Part shown: positions 25,570-33,964 of the stretch, piece after piece | Position numbering within the stretch: the first letter of the stretch is position 1 | Layout of the letters: each line of letters starts with the position of its first letter | Assembly: GCF_002135335.1 (NCBI RefSeq) | Contig: NZ_NEGC01000003.1 | Span: forward strand, 248,001 to 312,000 | Direction of reading: 5' to 3' | DNA: 64,000 nucleotides | Source: Acinetobacter sp. ANC 4470 | GTDB lineage: Bacteria > Pseudomonadota > Gammaproteobacteria > Pseudomonadales > Moraxellaceae | Program-made: the position numbers and the translations under genes | Notes under the pieces: model-generated | Databases searched by the model: none | Told to the model about the DNA's origin: nothing | The model's input: only the letters and a program-made list of their open reading frames with translations

Positions 25570-26637
25570 ATGAAGCTTAAAACATTGATTGCTGCTTGCT
25601 CATTAAGTTTATCAGCACAGTCTGAACATTTTGTGATTATTCCAGAGGGTGAATTCCGTGGCATTGATGGTCGTCCATTTGATGCACCATCTTGGAATCT
25701 AACGCCTGAACAGGGTCAACAAATTGTTGCTGTATTAAATCAACGTCATGTTGACATGATTGTTGACTATGAGCATTCGACTTTAAAAGCCGCTGCAACT
25801 GGTGATGCTGCTCCTGCTGCTGGATGGTTAAAGCCTGAAGGTTTTGTCTACGTAGAAGGAGTTGGGATATGTAGCACGCAATTTGAATGGACTGATAAAG
25901 CTAAGGGCTTTATTGAGTCGGATGAATATAAATACATTTCCCCTGTCCTTTTCTATGACACCACTGGTGCAGTTCTTGGACTGCACAGTGTCGCCTTAAC
26001 CAACACACCGAATTTGGATACCTTGCCAGAAGCAAAGCTTGCTGCGCTGGCTCAAGATTTTTTATCAACATCTCAGGATTCTGAAATGAACGAAGAATTA
26101 TTAGAACGTTTGCGCTGGATGTTGAATCTGCCTATCTCAGCAACTGCTGAAGACATCATTGCAGAACTCAACAAACTCGTATCTCAACTGAATGAAAAAA
26201 CAGGCGTTACAGTGGCTGCAAATGGACAACACCTGTTTGATGCTGTTACTGCAATTGATCAATTAAAAATTGCTGCAAACAATCAAGTTGACCCTACTCA
26301 ATTTGTACCCATGGCTGTTTATAAAGAAGCTCTTTCAAGTGCATCAACAGCAAATGCAAATGTACAAGCCAAAGAGCTGGATGACTTAATTGTAGCTGCC
26401 TGCTCTGATGGCCGTTTAACAGGTCAAGTATCCATTGACTGGATTAAAGGTCAAGCCAAAGCCAACCCTGATTTTGTCAAAGCACACCTTGAAGGCTTGC
26501 CAAAAATTGCCGCATTAACTCAACAACAAACTCAAACAACACCAATTGCAGCCAACAATCAGCAACAACCATTCACAGCTGAAGATTTAGAAGTAGCACG
26601 TCAAATGGGTCAGGATTTAGGAGCAAATGCAGTATGA
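25570..26637 (+). CDS. Head maturation protease/scaffold (Mu I-like)
   Basis: 355 residues. N-terminal protease domain with the landmarks PSWNLTPEQG, DYEHST, YKYISPVLFYD and HSVALTNTP, as in Mu gpI. The C-terminal part after ~172 is helical and Gln-rich and acts as scaffold in Mu. The N-terminus MKLKTLIAACSLSLSA looks like a signal peptide but is expected for cytosolic head protease gpI of similar phages; secretion is unlikely. First gene of the promoter 3 unit. Confidence 0.92.
   Translation: MKLKTLIAACSLSLSAQSEHFVIIPEGEFRGIDGRPFDAPSWNLTPEQGQQIVAVLNQRHVDMIVDYEHSTLKAAATGDAAPAAGWLKPEGFVYVEGVGICSTQFEWTDKAKGFIESDEYKYISPVLFYDTTGAVLGLHSVALTNTPNLDTLPEAKLAALAQDFLSTSQDSEMNEELLERLRWMLNLPISATAEDIIAELNKLVSQLNEKTGVTVAANGQHLFDAVTAIDQLKIAANNQVDPTQFVPMAVYKEALSSASTANANVQAKELDDLIVAACSDGRLTGQVSIDWIKGQAKANPDFVKAHLEGLPKIAALTQQQTQTTPIAANNQQQPFTAEDLEVARQMGQDLGANAV
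26086..26637 (+). CDS. Nested in-frame scaffold protein (Mu Z-like)
   Basis: ATG 26086 is codon 173 of the protease gene and is preceded by AGGA eight to eleven bases upstream. Starting here gives 183 residues beginning MNEELLERL, the free scaffold analogous to Mu gpZ made from within gene I. Internal start inferred from the ribosome binding site and the Mu precedent. Confidence 0.65.
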   Translation: MNEELLERLRWMLNLPISATAEDIIAELNKLVSQLNEKTGVTVAANGQHLFDAVTAIDQLKIAANNQVDPTQFVPMAVYKEALSSASTANANVQAKELDDLIVAACSDGRLTGQVSIDWIKGQAKANPDFVKAHLEGLPKIAALTQQQTQTTPIAANNQQQPFTAEDLEVARQMGQDLGANAV

Positions 26638-27047
26638 GTAGCATTTTATTAAATGGGCAGGATCGACAAACGCCCCGTCGTGATTTGGGCTTAATTCGAG
26701 TTCCTGTCAAAGCAAATGTCATTGTACTCGCAGGCTTTATTGCTGTGGCAGGTTCAACTGGTTTTGCTGAACAAGGCAAAACGGCAACAGGTCTAACGTA
26801 TTTAGGTGTATTTGATGAAAGCATTGATAACACGGGTGGTGCAGATGGTGACGTTTTCGTAATCGTGCGTACTCATCAGGCATTCTTACTTGATAACGCA
26901 AGTGCTGATGCCGTGACTCAAGCCTTAGTTGGCAAGAAGTGCTACATCACAGATGCACAAACTGTATCGGCTACCTCTGCAACGAATACAAAATCGGAAG
27001 CTGGTGTGGTTTTAGAAGTTAACGAACATGGGGTATGGATCGCATGA
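26634..27047 (+). CDS. Putative capsid decoration (cement) protein
   Basis: 137 residues, beta-rich and Gly/Ala/Thr-rich: VKANVIVLAGFIAVAGSTG, later GLTYLGVFDESID. This resembles small head-decoration or DUF2190-like proteins found between protease and capsid genes. It is coupled by ATGA on both sides. Function assigned mainly by position and composition. Confidence 0.65.
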   Translation: MSSILLNGQDRQTPRRDLGLIRVPVKANVIVLAGFIAVAGSTGFAEQGKTATGLTYLGVFDESIDNTGGADGDVFVIVRTHQAFLLDNASADAVTQALVGKKCYITDAQTVSATSATNTKSEAGVVLEVNEHGVWIA

Positions 27048-27952
27048 AAATTAATGGCGCTGTAATTTCAGCAATCTTTTTAAATTTAAGCAAAGCCTTT
27101 ACAAGTGCGTTTACTGCTGCACCTAGCCAATGGCAAGACATTGCAAGTGAAGTCCCAAGTTCTGGTAAATATAATGATTATGCATGGCTTTCTAGCTTTC
27201 CAGGCATGAAAGAATGGGTCGGTAAAAAGCAAGTTAAAAAACTGTCTGAATATACATACATCATTGTTAATAAGCCCTATGAAGCCACGATTGCAGTAAA
27301 ACGTGATGATATTGAAGATGACCAGTTGGGTATTTATGCAACTCAAGCGCAAGGTGCTGGACACTCTGCAAAACAGTGGCCCGATGAATTAGTCTTTGGT
27401 GCGGTCAATACTGGATTCGTGTCTAAATGCTATGACGGTAAAGCCTACTTTGCGACCAACCATCCTGTCGGTAAAGCCAGCGTCAGCAATAAGGGTACTA
27501 AAAAACTTTCAGCTGCTTCGCAAGCCGCTGCTCTAGTATCCTACGGTGCTGCACGTACTGCATTGATGAGCATGAAAGATGAAGATGGTCGTCCATTAAA
27601 TGTCATTCCAAATGTACTGCTTGTACCACCAGCATTAGAAGCCATTGCCAACACGCTGATTAATGCGGATCGTTTAGAAGATGGTGCAGCCAATCTTTAT
27701 AAAGGCACAGCCAAAGTTGTACTTGCGCCATGGTTAACCAGTGCTGATGCATGGTTCTTGTTAGATACAACAAAACCACTTAAACCATTTATTTACCAAC
27801 CTCGTAAAAAACCAGTATTTGTACAGCAAACTACAGTCGAGTCTGATGCTGTATTTATGGAAGGTGAATTCAAGTTTGGTGCTGAAGCTCGTGGTGCAGC
27901 TGGTTATGGTCATTGGCAACTGGCTTTTGGTTCTGACGGTACGGTAGCGTAG
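27044..27952 (+). CDS. Major capsid protein (Mu T-like)
   Basis: 302 residues from ATG 27044, close to the ~305 of Mu gpT. Landmarks: FTAAPSQWQDIA, then AWLSSFPGMKEWVGKK and YEATIAVKRDDIEDDQLG. It builds the icosahedral shell after I/Z-directed assembly. ATGA coupling with the cement gene. Confidence 0.95.
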   Translation: MKINGAVISAIFLNLSKAFTSAFTAAPSQWQDIASEVPSSGKYNDYAWLSSFPGMKEWVGKKQVKKLSEYTYIIVNKPYEATIAVKRDDIEDDQLGIYATQAQGAGHSAKQWPDELVFGAVNTGFVSKCYDGKAYFATNHPVGKASVSNKGTKKLSAASQAAALVSYGAARTALMSMKDEDGRPLNVIPNVLLVPPALEAIANTLINADRLEDGAANLYKGTAKVVLAPWLTSADAWFLLDTTKPLKPFIYQPRKKPVFVQQTTVESDAVFMEGEFKFGAEARGAAGYGHWQLAFGSDGTVA

Positions 27953-27962
27953 GAGTCAGCAC

Positions 27963-28391
27963 ATGTTTGCAACGGTTGAAGCAATAATACGTAAGTTCGG
28001 TGAAAAAGAAATCATTGAACTCACAGACAATGAAGCACCTTATCAGGATGCAATTAACCTTAATAAATTGAATGCTGCCCTTGAGGAAGCCAACAGTGAA
28101 ATCGAAGGCTATATTGCTGCACGTTATGCTTTGCCCTTGCAACTTGTGCCACCATTTCTTGAAGCATTGGCATGTCACTTGACACGCTATCATGCTTGCA
28201 CGGGCGCGATGTCTGACAATGATCCAATCAAAACCCGTTATGACAGTGCTGTTAAGACTTTGAGAGAAATTTCAAAAGGCACGATTGCATTAGGCGGTTC
28301 ACCTACTGGTGAAGCAACACCAGTAAAGACCGCAAACAATAACGTAATGATGCAAGTTGGTCGTCGGGATTGGGGTAATGGTGGATGGTAA
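27963..28391 (+). CDS. DUF1320 head-tail protein (Mu gp36-like)
   Basis: 142 residues with the DUF1320 pattern ALEEANSEIEGYIAARYALPL and CHLTRYHAC. Ribosome binding site AGGAG seven bases before ATG. In Mu-like phages it is thought to be a head-tail connector. It overlaps gp37 by seven bases. Confidence 0.9.
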   Translation: MFATVEAIIRKFGEKEIIELTDNEAPYQDAINLNKLNAALEEANSEIEGYIAARYALPLQLVPPFLEALACHLTRYHACTGAMSDNDPIKTRYDSAVKTLREISKGTIALGGSPTGEATPVKTANNNVMMQVGRRDWGNGGW

Positions 28392-28999
28392 GTCCTGATT
28401 TAAGCATCGTTGAGCAAGGCATTAAAGAAATTCTGGCTAATCAGATTGAATCGAAAGCATGGCCATGGATTCGTGAAATTAAAACCTATGGTGGTGAATT
28501 TGACGATGACACGTTGATTTGGGTAAATAGTTTTCCAGCCATTTGGATCGCATTTGTTGGCTCTGGAACGCCTAAAAAAACTAGTAATAACAAAACTCAA
28601 TATCCACTTACTTTTGCGGTATTGGTGGGTTCACGCTCTGTTCGTAATGAAGAAGCACGTCGTCATGGTGCAGGTGCCGACATTGGTTCATTTGAAATGT
28701 TGTCACGAGTGCAAAATCTACTGATTGGCAATGACCTATCTTCAGTAAATGTGAAAGGACTAGCTGCGTTAGAACTGGGCAAAACAAAAACCATTTTTAA
28801 TACTAAAACACGTGGTCAATCGATCAGTGTTTTATCTCAAGAATTTACAACTCAGTACACGATTACAGCGTCAGATCGGGATCGTGAAGAAGCTGAAACT
28901 GAAGCGTATATCGAACGTATAAATATTGATTATTACTTTGATCCGAAAGATTTTGGCATAGCTGATGAATCGGATTTAGTTGAATTAAAAAAGGATTAA
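28385..28999 (+). CDS. DUF1834 tail-terminator-type protein (Mu gp37-like)
   Basis: 204 residues matching the DUF1834 family: an N-terminal IVEQGIKEILANQI helix and a Trp-rich WPWIREIKTYGGEFDD segment. Mu gp37 is placed at the tail end near the sheath, consistent with tail completion. It is followed after three bases by the sheath N-terminal gene. Confidence 0.85.
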   Translation: MVSPDLSIVEQGIKEILANQIESKAWPWIREIKTYGGEFDDDTLIWVNSFPAIWIAFVGSGTPKKTSNNKTQYPLTFAVLVGSRSVRNEEARRHGAGADIGSFEMLSRVQNLLIGNDLSSVNVKGLAALELGKTKTIFNTKTRGQSISVLSQEFTTQYTITASDRDREEAETEAYIERINIDYYFDPKDFGIADESDLVELKKD

Positions 29000-29002
29000 C
29001 AG

Positions 29003-29299
29003 ATGTCTATTCCTGACAATTTAAAAACACCGGGTGTTTATACAGATGTAAATATTAATACGCAGCGCACTGGGTTGCCTGCAAATATTCATCATGTTTT
29101 GTTTATTACTAATGATCAACATCCTCAACAAGAAAATGGTAAATCCATACCTATTTCTATTTATGACAAGGCTCAAGCGGAAGCTATATTTGGTGGTGAA
29201 GTTCAAAGTGAAGCAGGTCGTATGATCACTGCTGCAATCAAAACTAATCGTGTCGTGGATGTGCAAATTTTGGGAAAGTTGGCACCTCCAGCGGAATAA
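29003..29299 (+). CDS. Tail sheath, N-terminal fragment (Mu L-like)
   Basis: 98 residues: DNLKTPGVYTDVNINTQRTG then HHVLFITNDQ and AEAIFGG, the normal start of a contractile-tail sheath, ending where the first core domain would finish. A stop at 29297 interrupts it. At 29272-29278 the heptamer G GGA AAG lies in correct reading phase; -1 slippage there leads directly into the next open frame and yields a 341-residue protein. So this may be a frameshifted gene, a decayed gene or a sequence error. Confidence 0.75.
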   Translation: MSIPDNLKTPGVYTDVNINTQRTGLPANIHHVLFITNDQHPQQENGKSIPISIYDKAQAEAIFGGEVQSEAGRMITAAIKTNRVVDVQILGKLAPPAE

Positions 29300-30027
29300 G
29301 CTGTGTGGGGGCAACTTTTGATGCTCACTTTACTGACGGGACAGGTGCTTTCCATATCACGGTAAATGATCAATTATTCCAAAACCCTGATGATTGGGGT
29401 GTTGGCTATATGATGAGTAAAATTCCAGAATTAAATAATATTATTGAGGGTAATGGTGATGGAGATTTTTATTGCACTAATAAGAGTGAAAACTTCATTA
29501 GAGTTAAATTTAAACCATTATCTGGTGATTATTGGGGGGTAAAAGAATCCAATATGAACCCGACAATTGATATTGATGATGAGGGTGTAATTCAATTCTG
29601 TTTAGCACCTAAAGAGAGTGTTGAACCTGTCTGCATACCGACTGTACTTTATGTACCTGATATGACCATTCCTGAAATTGGTATGCAATATAAATATTCT
29701 TATCGCGTAAATGGTGGAGCAGTAATTACTAAAAATGAGAATGCAGGAGGTGCGCCAGCTAAAGCCGTATTCGTAAATATTCTAGGTTATTACGGTTTTT
29801 TTGATGATTTAGTGACAACCAATAGTGGTCAAAAGGCATTTTTAGCAATGCAAGATCTGCCGATTCAAGGCGGTTCTGTTGATCATCCAAACTTCGTTCA
29901 AGCTCAATCAAATACGATTGAATTTTTATTAACACCAAATGCTGAGCATGATCTTATTCAAACCATTTTTGGTGAAGATATAACCCTTCATTCTTGTGCG
30001 CTTGTTAATTGGAATATAGGTACATAA
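29278..30027 (+). CDS. Intervening frame inside the sheath gene (-1 frame)
   Basis: The frame is open from 29278 (after the GGGAAAG slip) through the first possible start GTG 29305 to the stop at 30025. A free start would give 240 residues but has no ribosome binding site. The protein is beta-rich, with GVKESNMNPTIDIDDEG and NILGYYGFFDDLV; no family recognised. It occupies the place where sheaths carry a variable protruding domain, so it may be that domain, made by frameshifting. Alternatives: an inserted cargo gene, or two compensating sequence errors. Confidence 0.55.
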   Translation, partial: VGTSSGISCVGATFDAHFTDGTGAFHITVNDQLFQNPDDWGVGYMMSKIPELNNIIEGNGDGDFYCTNKSENFIRVKFKPLSGDYWGVKESNMNPTIDIDDEGVIQFCLAPKESVEPVCIPTVLYVPDMTIPEIGMQYKYSYRVNGGAVITKNENAGGAPAKAVFVNILGYYGFFDDLVTTNSGQKAFLAMQDLPIQGGSVDHPNFVQAQSNTIEFLLTPNAEHDLIQTIFGEDITLHSCALVNWNIGT

Positions 30028-30028
30028 T

Positions 30029-30838
30029 ATGTCTATTCAAGATATTATCGCCCCACTTGGGCACACAATTATCGCATTGTCTTCACCACCAAATGCCGAA
30101 GTTGGTGAAAATTCAGTTCGGGCTTGGGTTGATCACTTAAACTCTGTAAGTGATGCAATCAACCAAAAACCAGTAATTTTAGTTATTCCATTCTCTGATA
30201 TTGTTGAAGCTACAGCTTTTGCAGCACAAGCTGAAGTTAAAACAAGTTACCGTATTGTATGTGTTTGCTATCATGGCGCAGGTGGTCAAGAACCAGAACT
30301 TGCAGCAGCAATGGCATCAGCTTTGGCTGATTCAGCTGACCCTGCATTGCCATTTAATGGCGTTAATTTGGGTGGTATCACTGCGGTTGAAGATCAATTT
30401 AAATTAACGTTTGAACGTGTTGAAGCTGCCTTAAATCAGGGGGTTTGTATGATTCAAACGGGTGCAGATGGTCTTCCAGAAATTGTACGTGCTGTGTCTA
30501 CTTATCGTGTAAATCCAGATTCTGGTGATGATGATGATTTGATGCTTGATATTAATGGTGCGTTGACCATTGATTATGTGCGTAAAGTGATGCGTACCGC
30601 AGCATCGAAAGAACGTCGTCGTAAAAATACTGCTGCACAACGTCGTAACTTACGGTCTATTTTTCTTGCTGAAGCATTGAAGTTAGACCATGCTGAAATT
30701 TTACAAAACGTAAAAGCGACAACAAATGATTTAACCGTAACTGAAGATGCAATTGACCGTTATCGTGTGAATGCTGCTATCCCTGCCGACTGGGTGCGTG
30801 GTATGCATGTAGTTGCTGCAACACTGAATGTTTACTGA
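30029..30838 (+). CDS. Tail sheath, C-terminal part (Mu L-like)
   Basis: 269 residues beginning MSIQDIIAPLGHTIIAL. The C-terminal sheath core is clear: EPELAAAMASALADSADPALPFN, VRAVSTYRVNP, LTIDYVRKVMRTAA, and the end IPADWVRGMHVVAATLNVY. It is back in the frame of the N-terminal fragment. AGGT lies about eight bases before ATG 30029, which follows the previous TAA by one base, so reinitiation is plausible. Separately made halves would have to assemble together. Confidence 0.85.
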   Translation: MSIQDIIAPLGHTIIALSSPPNAEVGENSVRAWVDHLNSVSDAINQKPVILVIPFSDIVEATAFAAQAEVKTSYRIVCVCYHGAGGQEPELAAAMASALADSADPALPFNGVNLGGITAVEDQFKLTFERVEAALNQGVCMIQTGADGLPEIVRAVSTYRVNPDSGDDDDLMLDINGALTIDYVRKVMRTAASKERRRKNTAAQRRNLRSIFLAEALKLDHAEILQNVKATTNDLTVTEDAIDRYRVNAAIPADWVRGMHVVAATLNVY

Positions 30839-30852
30839 TTATAAATAATTTA

Positions 30853-30880
30853 AAAAGCCACTCAACCGAGTGGCTTTTTT
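30853..30880 (+). terminator. Rho-independent terminator after sheath
   Basis: AAAAGCCACTC pairs with GAGTGGCTTTT around AACC, with six T. It closes the promoter 3 unit just before late promoter 4. Confidence 0.92.
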
Positions 30881-30882
30881 AT

Positions 30883-30925
30883 GGAAACAGTTCCGAATGA
30901 ATAACCTTTAAAAGTGTTTAAGAAT
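30883..30925 (+). promoter_or_regulatory. Putative Mor-dependent late promoter 4
   Basis: Dyad GGAAACAGTTCC at 30883-30894; -10-like AAGAAT at 30920-30925, 37 nt after the dyad start. The tail-tube ATG is 59 nt after the dyad. Confidence 0.75.
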
Positions 30926-30953
30926 AAGTCATCTTTAATAAGAGCATTTTAAA

Positions 30954-31331
30954 ATGGCTGAAGAAGTCGTTGGGTCAATCGTACTGATTGTGAATGGGCA
31001 GGAATATGACTGCGCCACATGTGAAGCTCAAGAACAAACAGGTCGTCGCCCTGTACCGACTATGAACCGAGAGCAACGTACAAAATATCGTACCAGTGGT
31101 GTTAAGGGTTACGCATTAAGCGCTGCGGTTGTAATTCCAGATGGCAAAGACACTATTGATTGGGATGATACTGTAGATGCTCGAATCTCTATTGAATCAC
31201 CAACGGGTAATTATCGAACGACTTATGTTGACTGTACCACTACAGAAGTCAGTGAATCATATAGTGTTGAAGGTGAAACACGTCGTAATCTGAGCATGTT
31301 TGCTTTAGATAAACTGAAAGAGAGCATGTAA
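30954..31331 (+). CDS. Tail tube protein (Mu M-like)
   Basis: 125 residues. Pattern of Mu-type tail tubes: GSIVLIVNGQEYDC, then TGRRPVPTMNREQR and GYALSAAVVIPDGKD. It forms the inner tube that the sheath contracts around. First gene of the promoter 4 unit. Confidence 0.92.
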   Translation: MAEEVVGSIVLIVNGQEYDCATCEAQEQTGRRPVPTMNREQRTKYRTSGVKGYALSAAVVIPDGKDTIDWDDTVDARISIESPTGNYRTTYVDCTTTEVSESYSVEGETRRNLSMFALDKLKESM

Positions 31332-31334
31332 CAC

Positions 31335-31646
31335 ATGGATCAAATTAAAGTTGAAGGTGAACTGCCTGTTGCATTAAAGAAATTAGTTGGTCAAACCACA
31401 ATTGAAAGTAAAAAAATTGTGATGATTCAATTAACGGCTATTGAATATTATCAAGCACAAGCAGGCATGAAAGAAGGCCAATGGATTGGTATTGCTGATT
31501 TGGTGGCTATGATCAAATTAATTGCTGATGATGGTGCTGAGCATGAAATTAGCTATGACATGCTTGGGCATTCATCTAAAGCAAATATTGATTATTTAAA
31601 CACTTTAAAAAGTCAGCTTGAGGCAAAGGAGAAAGCCGAGAGCTAA
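31335..31646 (+). CDS. Tail assembly chaperone, short form (Mu gp41-like)
   Basis: 103 residues between tube and tape-measure genes, where contractile phages encode the chaperone pair G/GT or E/E'. It is soluble and helical, with VALKKLVGQTTIES and an ending EAKEKAES. The -1 frame is open from 31622, just before this stop, all the way to the tape-measure gene, so a longer frameshifted form is probable. Confidence 0.85.
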   Translation: MDQIKVEGELPVALKKLVGQTTIESKKIVMIQLTAIEYYQAQAGMKEGQWIGIADLVAMIKLIADDGAEHEISYDMLGHSSKANIDYLNTLKSQLEAKEKAES

Positions 31647-31879
31647 AACTAAGGGCGCGGTTAATACGCGCCCTTTTTGTCATTGGTATTCCATATTTAG
31701 AAGCAAAGGATATGCCCCTGAATTTGGCAATGGCATTACTTAGTGATGAGCGGCTGGATAATACTCATCAAAGAAAACAACTGGATTCTAACGCTGTCCC
31801 TCAGCAATCTAACGCACCTAAATCTTCTGGCAATACAACTTATGTTTCAACTGTGCGTAAACATTCAGAAAGCAGGTAA
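31622..31879 (+). CDS. -1 frame extension of the tail assembly chaperone
   Basis: The -1 frame has no stop from 31622 to TAA 31877-31879, three bases before the tape-measure ATG. It reads IGIPYLEAKDMPLNLAMALL then DERLDNTHQRKQLDS, with a polar tail. Slippage must occur within 31622-31643; no classical heptamer is present, but A AAG at 31625-31628 or GAGAAAG at 31629-31635 are possible. A stable hairpin follows. Independent start at ATG 31712 is the alternative. Extension into a neighbour frame at this exact place is the conserved tail-chaperone arrangement. Confidence 0.65.
   Translation, partial: GKGESRELKLRARLIRALFVIGIPYLEAKDMPLNLAMALLSDERLDNTHQRKQLDSNAVPQQSNAPKSSGNTTYVSTVRKHSESR
31653..31678 (+). 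other. Strong hairpin with T-run inside the chaperone extension
   Basis: GGGCGCG pairs with CGCGCCC (31667-31673) around a seven-base loop, then five T. It looks like a terminator but lies inside an operon and an open frame. It may stimulate frameshifting or partly attenuate tape-measure expression. Confidence 0.7.
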
Positions 31880-31882
31880 ATC

Positions 31883-33964
31883 ATGAGTAAGAATACGACT
31901 GTTTCTTTAACGCTTCAGATTAAGGGCAATGCTGGTCAAGAGCTTAAAAAAGTCGCAGACCAACAAGTCCAAGCTACAACTAAGATAAATCAACAATGGA
32001 CACAGATCGGATCTGCTCAAGCAAAATTTGTACAAACAGCAAAAGCTGGCACACAAGCGACTGTTAATACTGCACGTGCTGGTGATCAATTACTACGTAC
32101 AAATCGGATGCTTGAAGGTGTGCTGCGTCAACAGTCAATTCAAAGTAAGATACAAAGTCAGCAACTGAAACAACAGCAAACCAGTACGCAACAAATGGCG
32201 AACTGGATGAAGCAAGTTGCACAGTCAAGCCGTCAGGTTAAACAAGATGCTCAACATACTGCTTCATTATGGCAAAAAGGTGCGGCACTGGGTGGTGCTG
32301 GTGTTGCAGGCGGAATGGTTGTTTCAAGTGCTTTACAAAAACCGCGTGATTATGCTGAACAAATGACCTACATTGCCGCAACGGCAACAGGTGGACAAGG
32401 TTTAAATACTGAACAACGATTAAGTAAAATTAGTACATTAGAAGGCTATGTAAAAGATGCTGTGCGAACTGCTGGTGGTAAGCGCGAAGATGTTGCAGCT
32501 GCATTAAACGAGTTGATTGCATCTGGTAAATACGATGTAAATAATGTTGCACCTGCATTAAAAACATCTGCTAAAACAGCTTTTGCCGCAGGTGCAGATA
32601 CTGTAGATGCCGCAAAAATGACGCTAGCAATGCAAAACTTTGGAGTCAAAGATATAAGTCTTGCTCAAGATAGATCAATGCGAGCTGGACAAGTCGGAAG
32701 TTTTGAATATAAAGATATGGCTAAGTTTTTGCCTGAACAAATGGCTATGGCTCGTGCTTCTGGATATTCGGGTGATCAAGGTCTTGTGAAATTATTAGCA
32801 TTAAATCAGGTTGCTAAAACTACTGCCGCAGATAGTAATGCAGCTGGTAATAATGTAGTCAATTTATTGCAAAAACTTTCAAGTCGAGAATTCAGTGACT
32901 CAGTTGCAGATGCTATTGATACATCTAGTGGCGATCCAACTAAAACAAAAGGAAACGGGAAAAAAGCTAAGCAGGTTTTTGACTGGTCGGCGTATTCAAT
33001 ACAACAACGTGAACAAGGTGTTTATGGCGTAGAAGCATTTGTGAAACTGCTAGAGCGTCAGCTACAAGGCAATGCTCAATATTCTAAATTACAAAAAGAA
33101 GCACTATCAGCTAAAACACCTGAAGAACGCAAAGCCAAACTTGAAGATATGAGTAATATTGCACTTGGTTCAAATATGGGCCAGATTATAGCTGATAGAC
33201 AAGCGCTTATGGCCGCAATGGCTGCTGTATATAATAAAGACAAAACGGCTGAACTTGAAAAAGAAATTGGCAATGCTGGCGGTACTGTTGATGCAGATCT
33301 TGCAATGATCAAGCAAACAGAATGGTCTAAAGATCAAGCTATGAATCAAGAAAAACTATTTGCTCAATCTAAAGCCTATGATGCACTCAGTGGCCCTTTA
33401 TCTGCGGTTAAAGATGGCATGGTAGATATCGCATCTAAGCATGAAGGTGTTGCCACTGCTGCTTATGCAGCAACAGTAGCATTGACTGCTCTGGCAGCTG
33501 GTGCTGGTGTAGCAACTGTATTAGGTGGAAAAGGTGGTGCTGGTAAAGTAGTTGGTGGAGTCGCAAGCGCAGCACGTGCAGGTGGTCCCGCAGCTGCTGT
33601 TGCGGCAGCTGGAGCTGTTGGTTATGGTGCAGGAACACTCATCAGTAAAAACTTAGTTGAAGGTACAAATTTTGGCGATAAGATTGGTGAAACCATTGCT
33701 CGCACTTTTGCTCTTTTTGGTAATGATGAAGCTAAGGAAGCTGTTGAAGCTCAAGCAAAGTATGATCAGATGATTGCCCAGCAAGAGCAAGCTAATAAGT
33801 TTTCTGCTGACTTATCTGGCAAGCTCAGTACATTAATTAGCGTGACACAAGCCAATAAACCTGTCTTTGATTTCCCTGGTTCGAGCCCATTAATGCAATC
33901 CATGAATTCAGCTACTGAAGAAAAAAGACATGGTGCACCACCTGCTTATTTACTCCGAAAATAA
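31883..33964 (+). CDS. Tail tape measure protein
   Basis: 693 residues: N-terminal coiled coil with Gln-rich stretches (to ~130), a TP901-type core (AEQMTYIAATATGGQGL, then ALNELIASGKYDVNNVAP), and C-terminal hydrophobic Gly/Ala segments at ~525-595 that may insert into the host membrane. It sets tail length. The ribosome binding site CAGGT lies within the end of the chaperone extension. Last gene of the promoter 4 unit. Confidence 0.93.
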   Translation: MSKNTTVSLTLQIKGNAGQELKKVADQQVQATTKINQQWTQIGSAQAKFVQTAKAGTQATVNTARAGDQLLRTNRMLEGVLRQQSIQSKIQSQQLKQQQTSTQQMANWMKQVAQSSRQVKQDAQHTASLWQKGAALGGAGVAGGMVVSSALQKPRDYAEQMTYIAATATGGQGLNTEQRLSKISTLEGYVKDAVRTAGGKREDVAAALNELIASGKYDVNNVAPALKTSAKTAFAAGADTVDAAKMTLAMQNFGVKDISLAQDRSMRAGQVGSFEYKDMAKFLPEQMAMARASGYSGDQGLVKLLALNQVAKTTAADSNAAGNNVVNLLQKLSSREFSDSVADAIDTSSGDPTKTKGNGKKAKQVFDWSAYSIQQREQGVYGVEAFVKLLERQLQGNAQYSKLQKEALSAKTPEERKAKLEDMSNIALGSNMGQIIADRQALMAAMAAVYNKDKTAELEKEIGNAGGTVDADLAMIKQTEWSKDQAMNQEKLFAQSKAYDALSGPLSAVKDGMVDIASKHEGVATAAYAATVALTALAAGAGVATVLGGKGGAGKVVGGVASAARAGGPAAAVAAAGAVGYGAGTLISKNLVEGTNFGDKIGETIARTFALFGNDEAKEAVEAQAKYDQMIAQQEQANKFSADLSGKLSTLISVTQANKPVFDFPGSSPLMQSMNSATEEKRHGAPPAYLLRK

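Noticed and set aside
25570..25620. Signal peptide at the start of the phage protease
   Set aside because: The protein matches Mu-type head protease, which works in the cytosol; the hydrophobic start is short and the rest has no secretion features.
31653..31678. Simple operon terminator between chaperone and tape measure
   Set aside because: It lies within an open -1 frame and no late-promoter dyad precedes the tape-measure gene, so full termination here would silence an essential gene.
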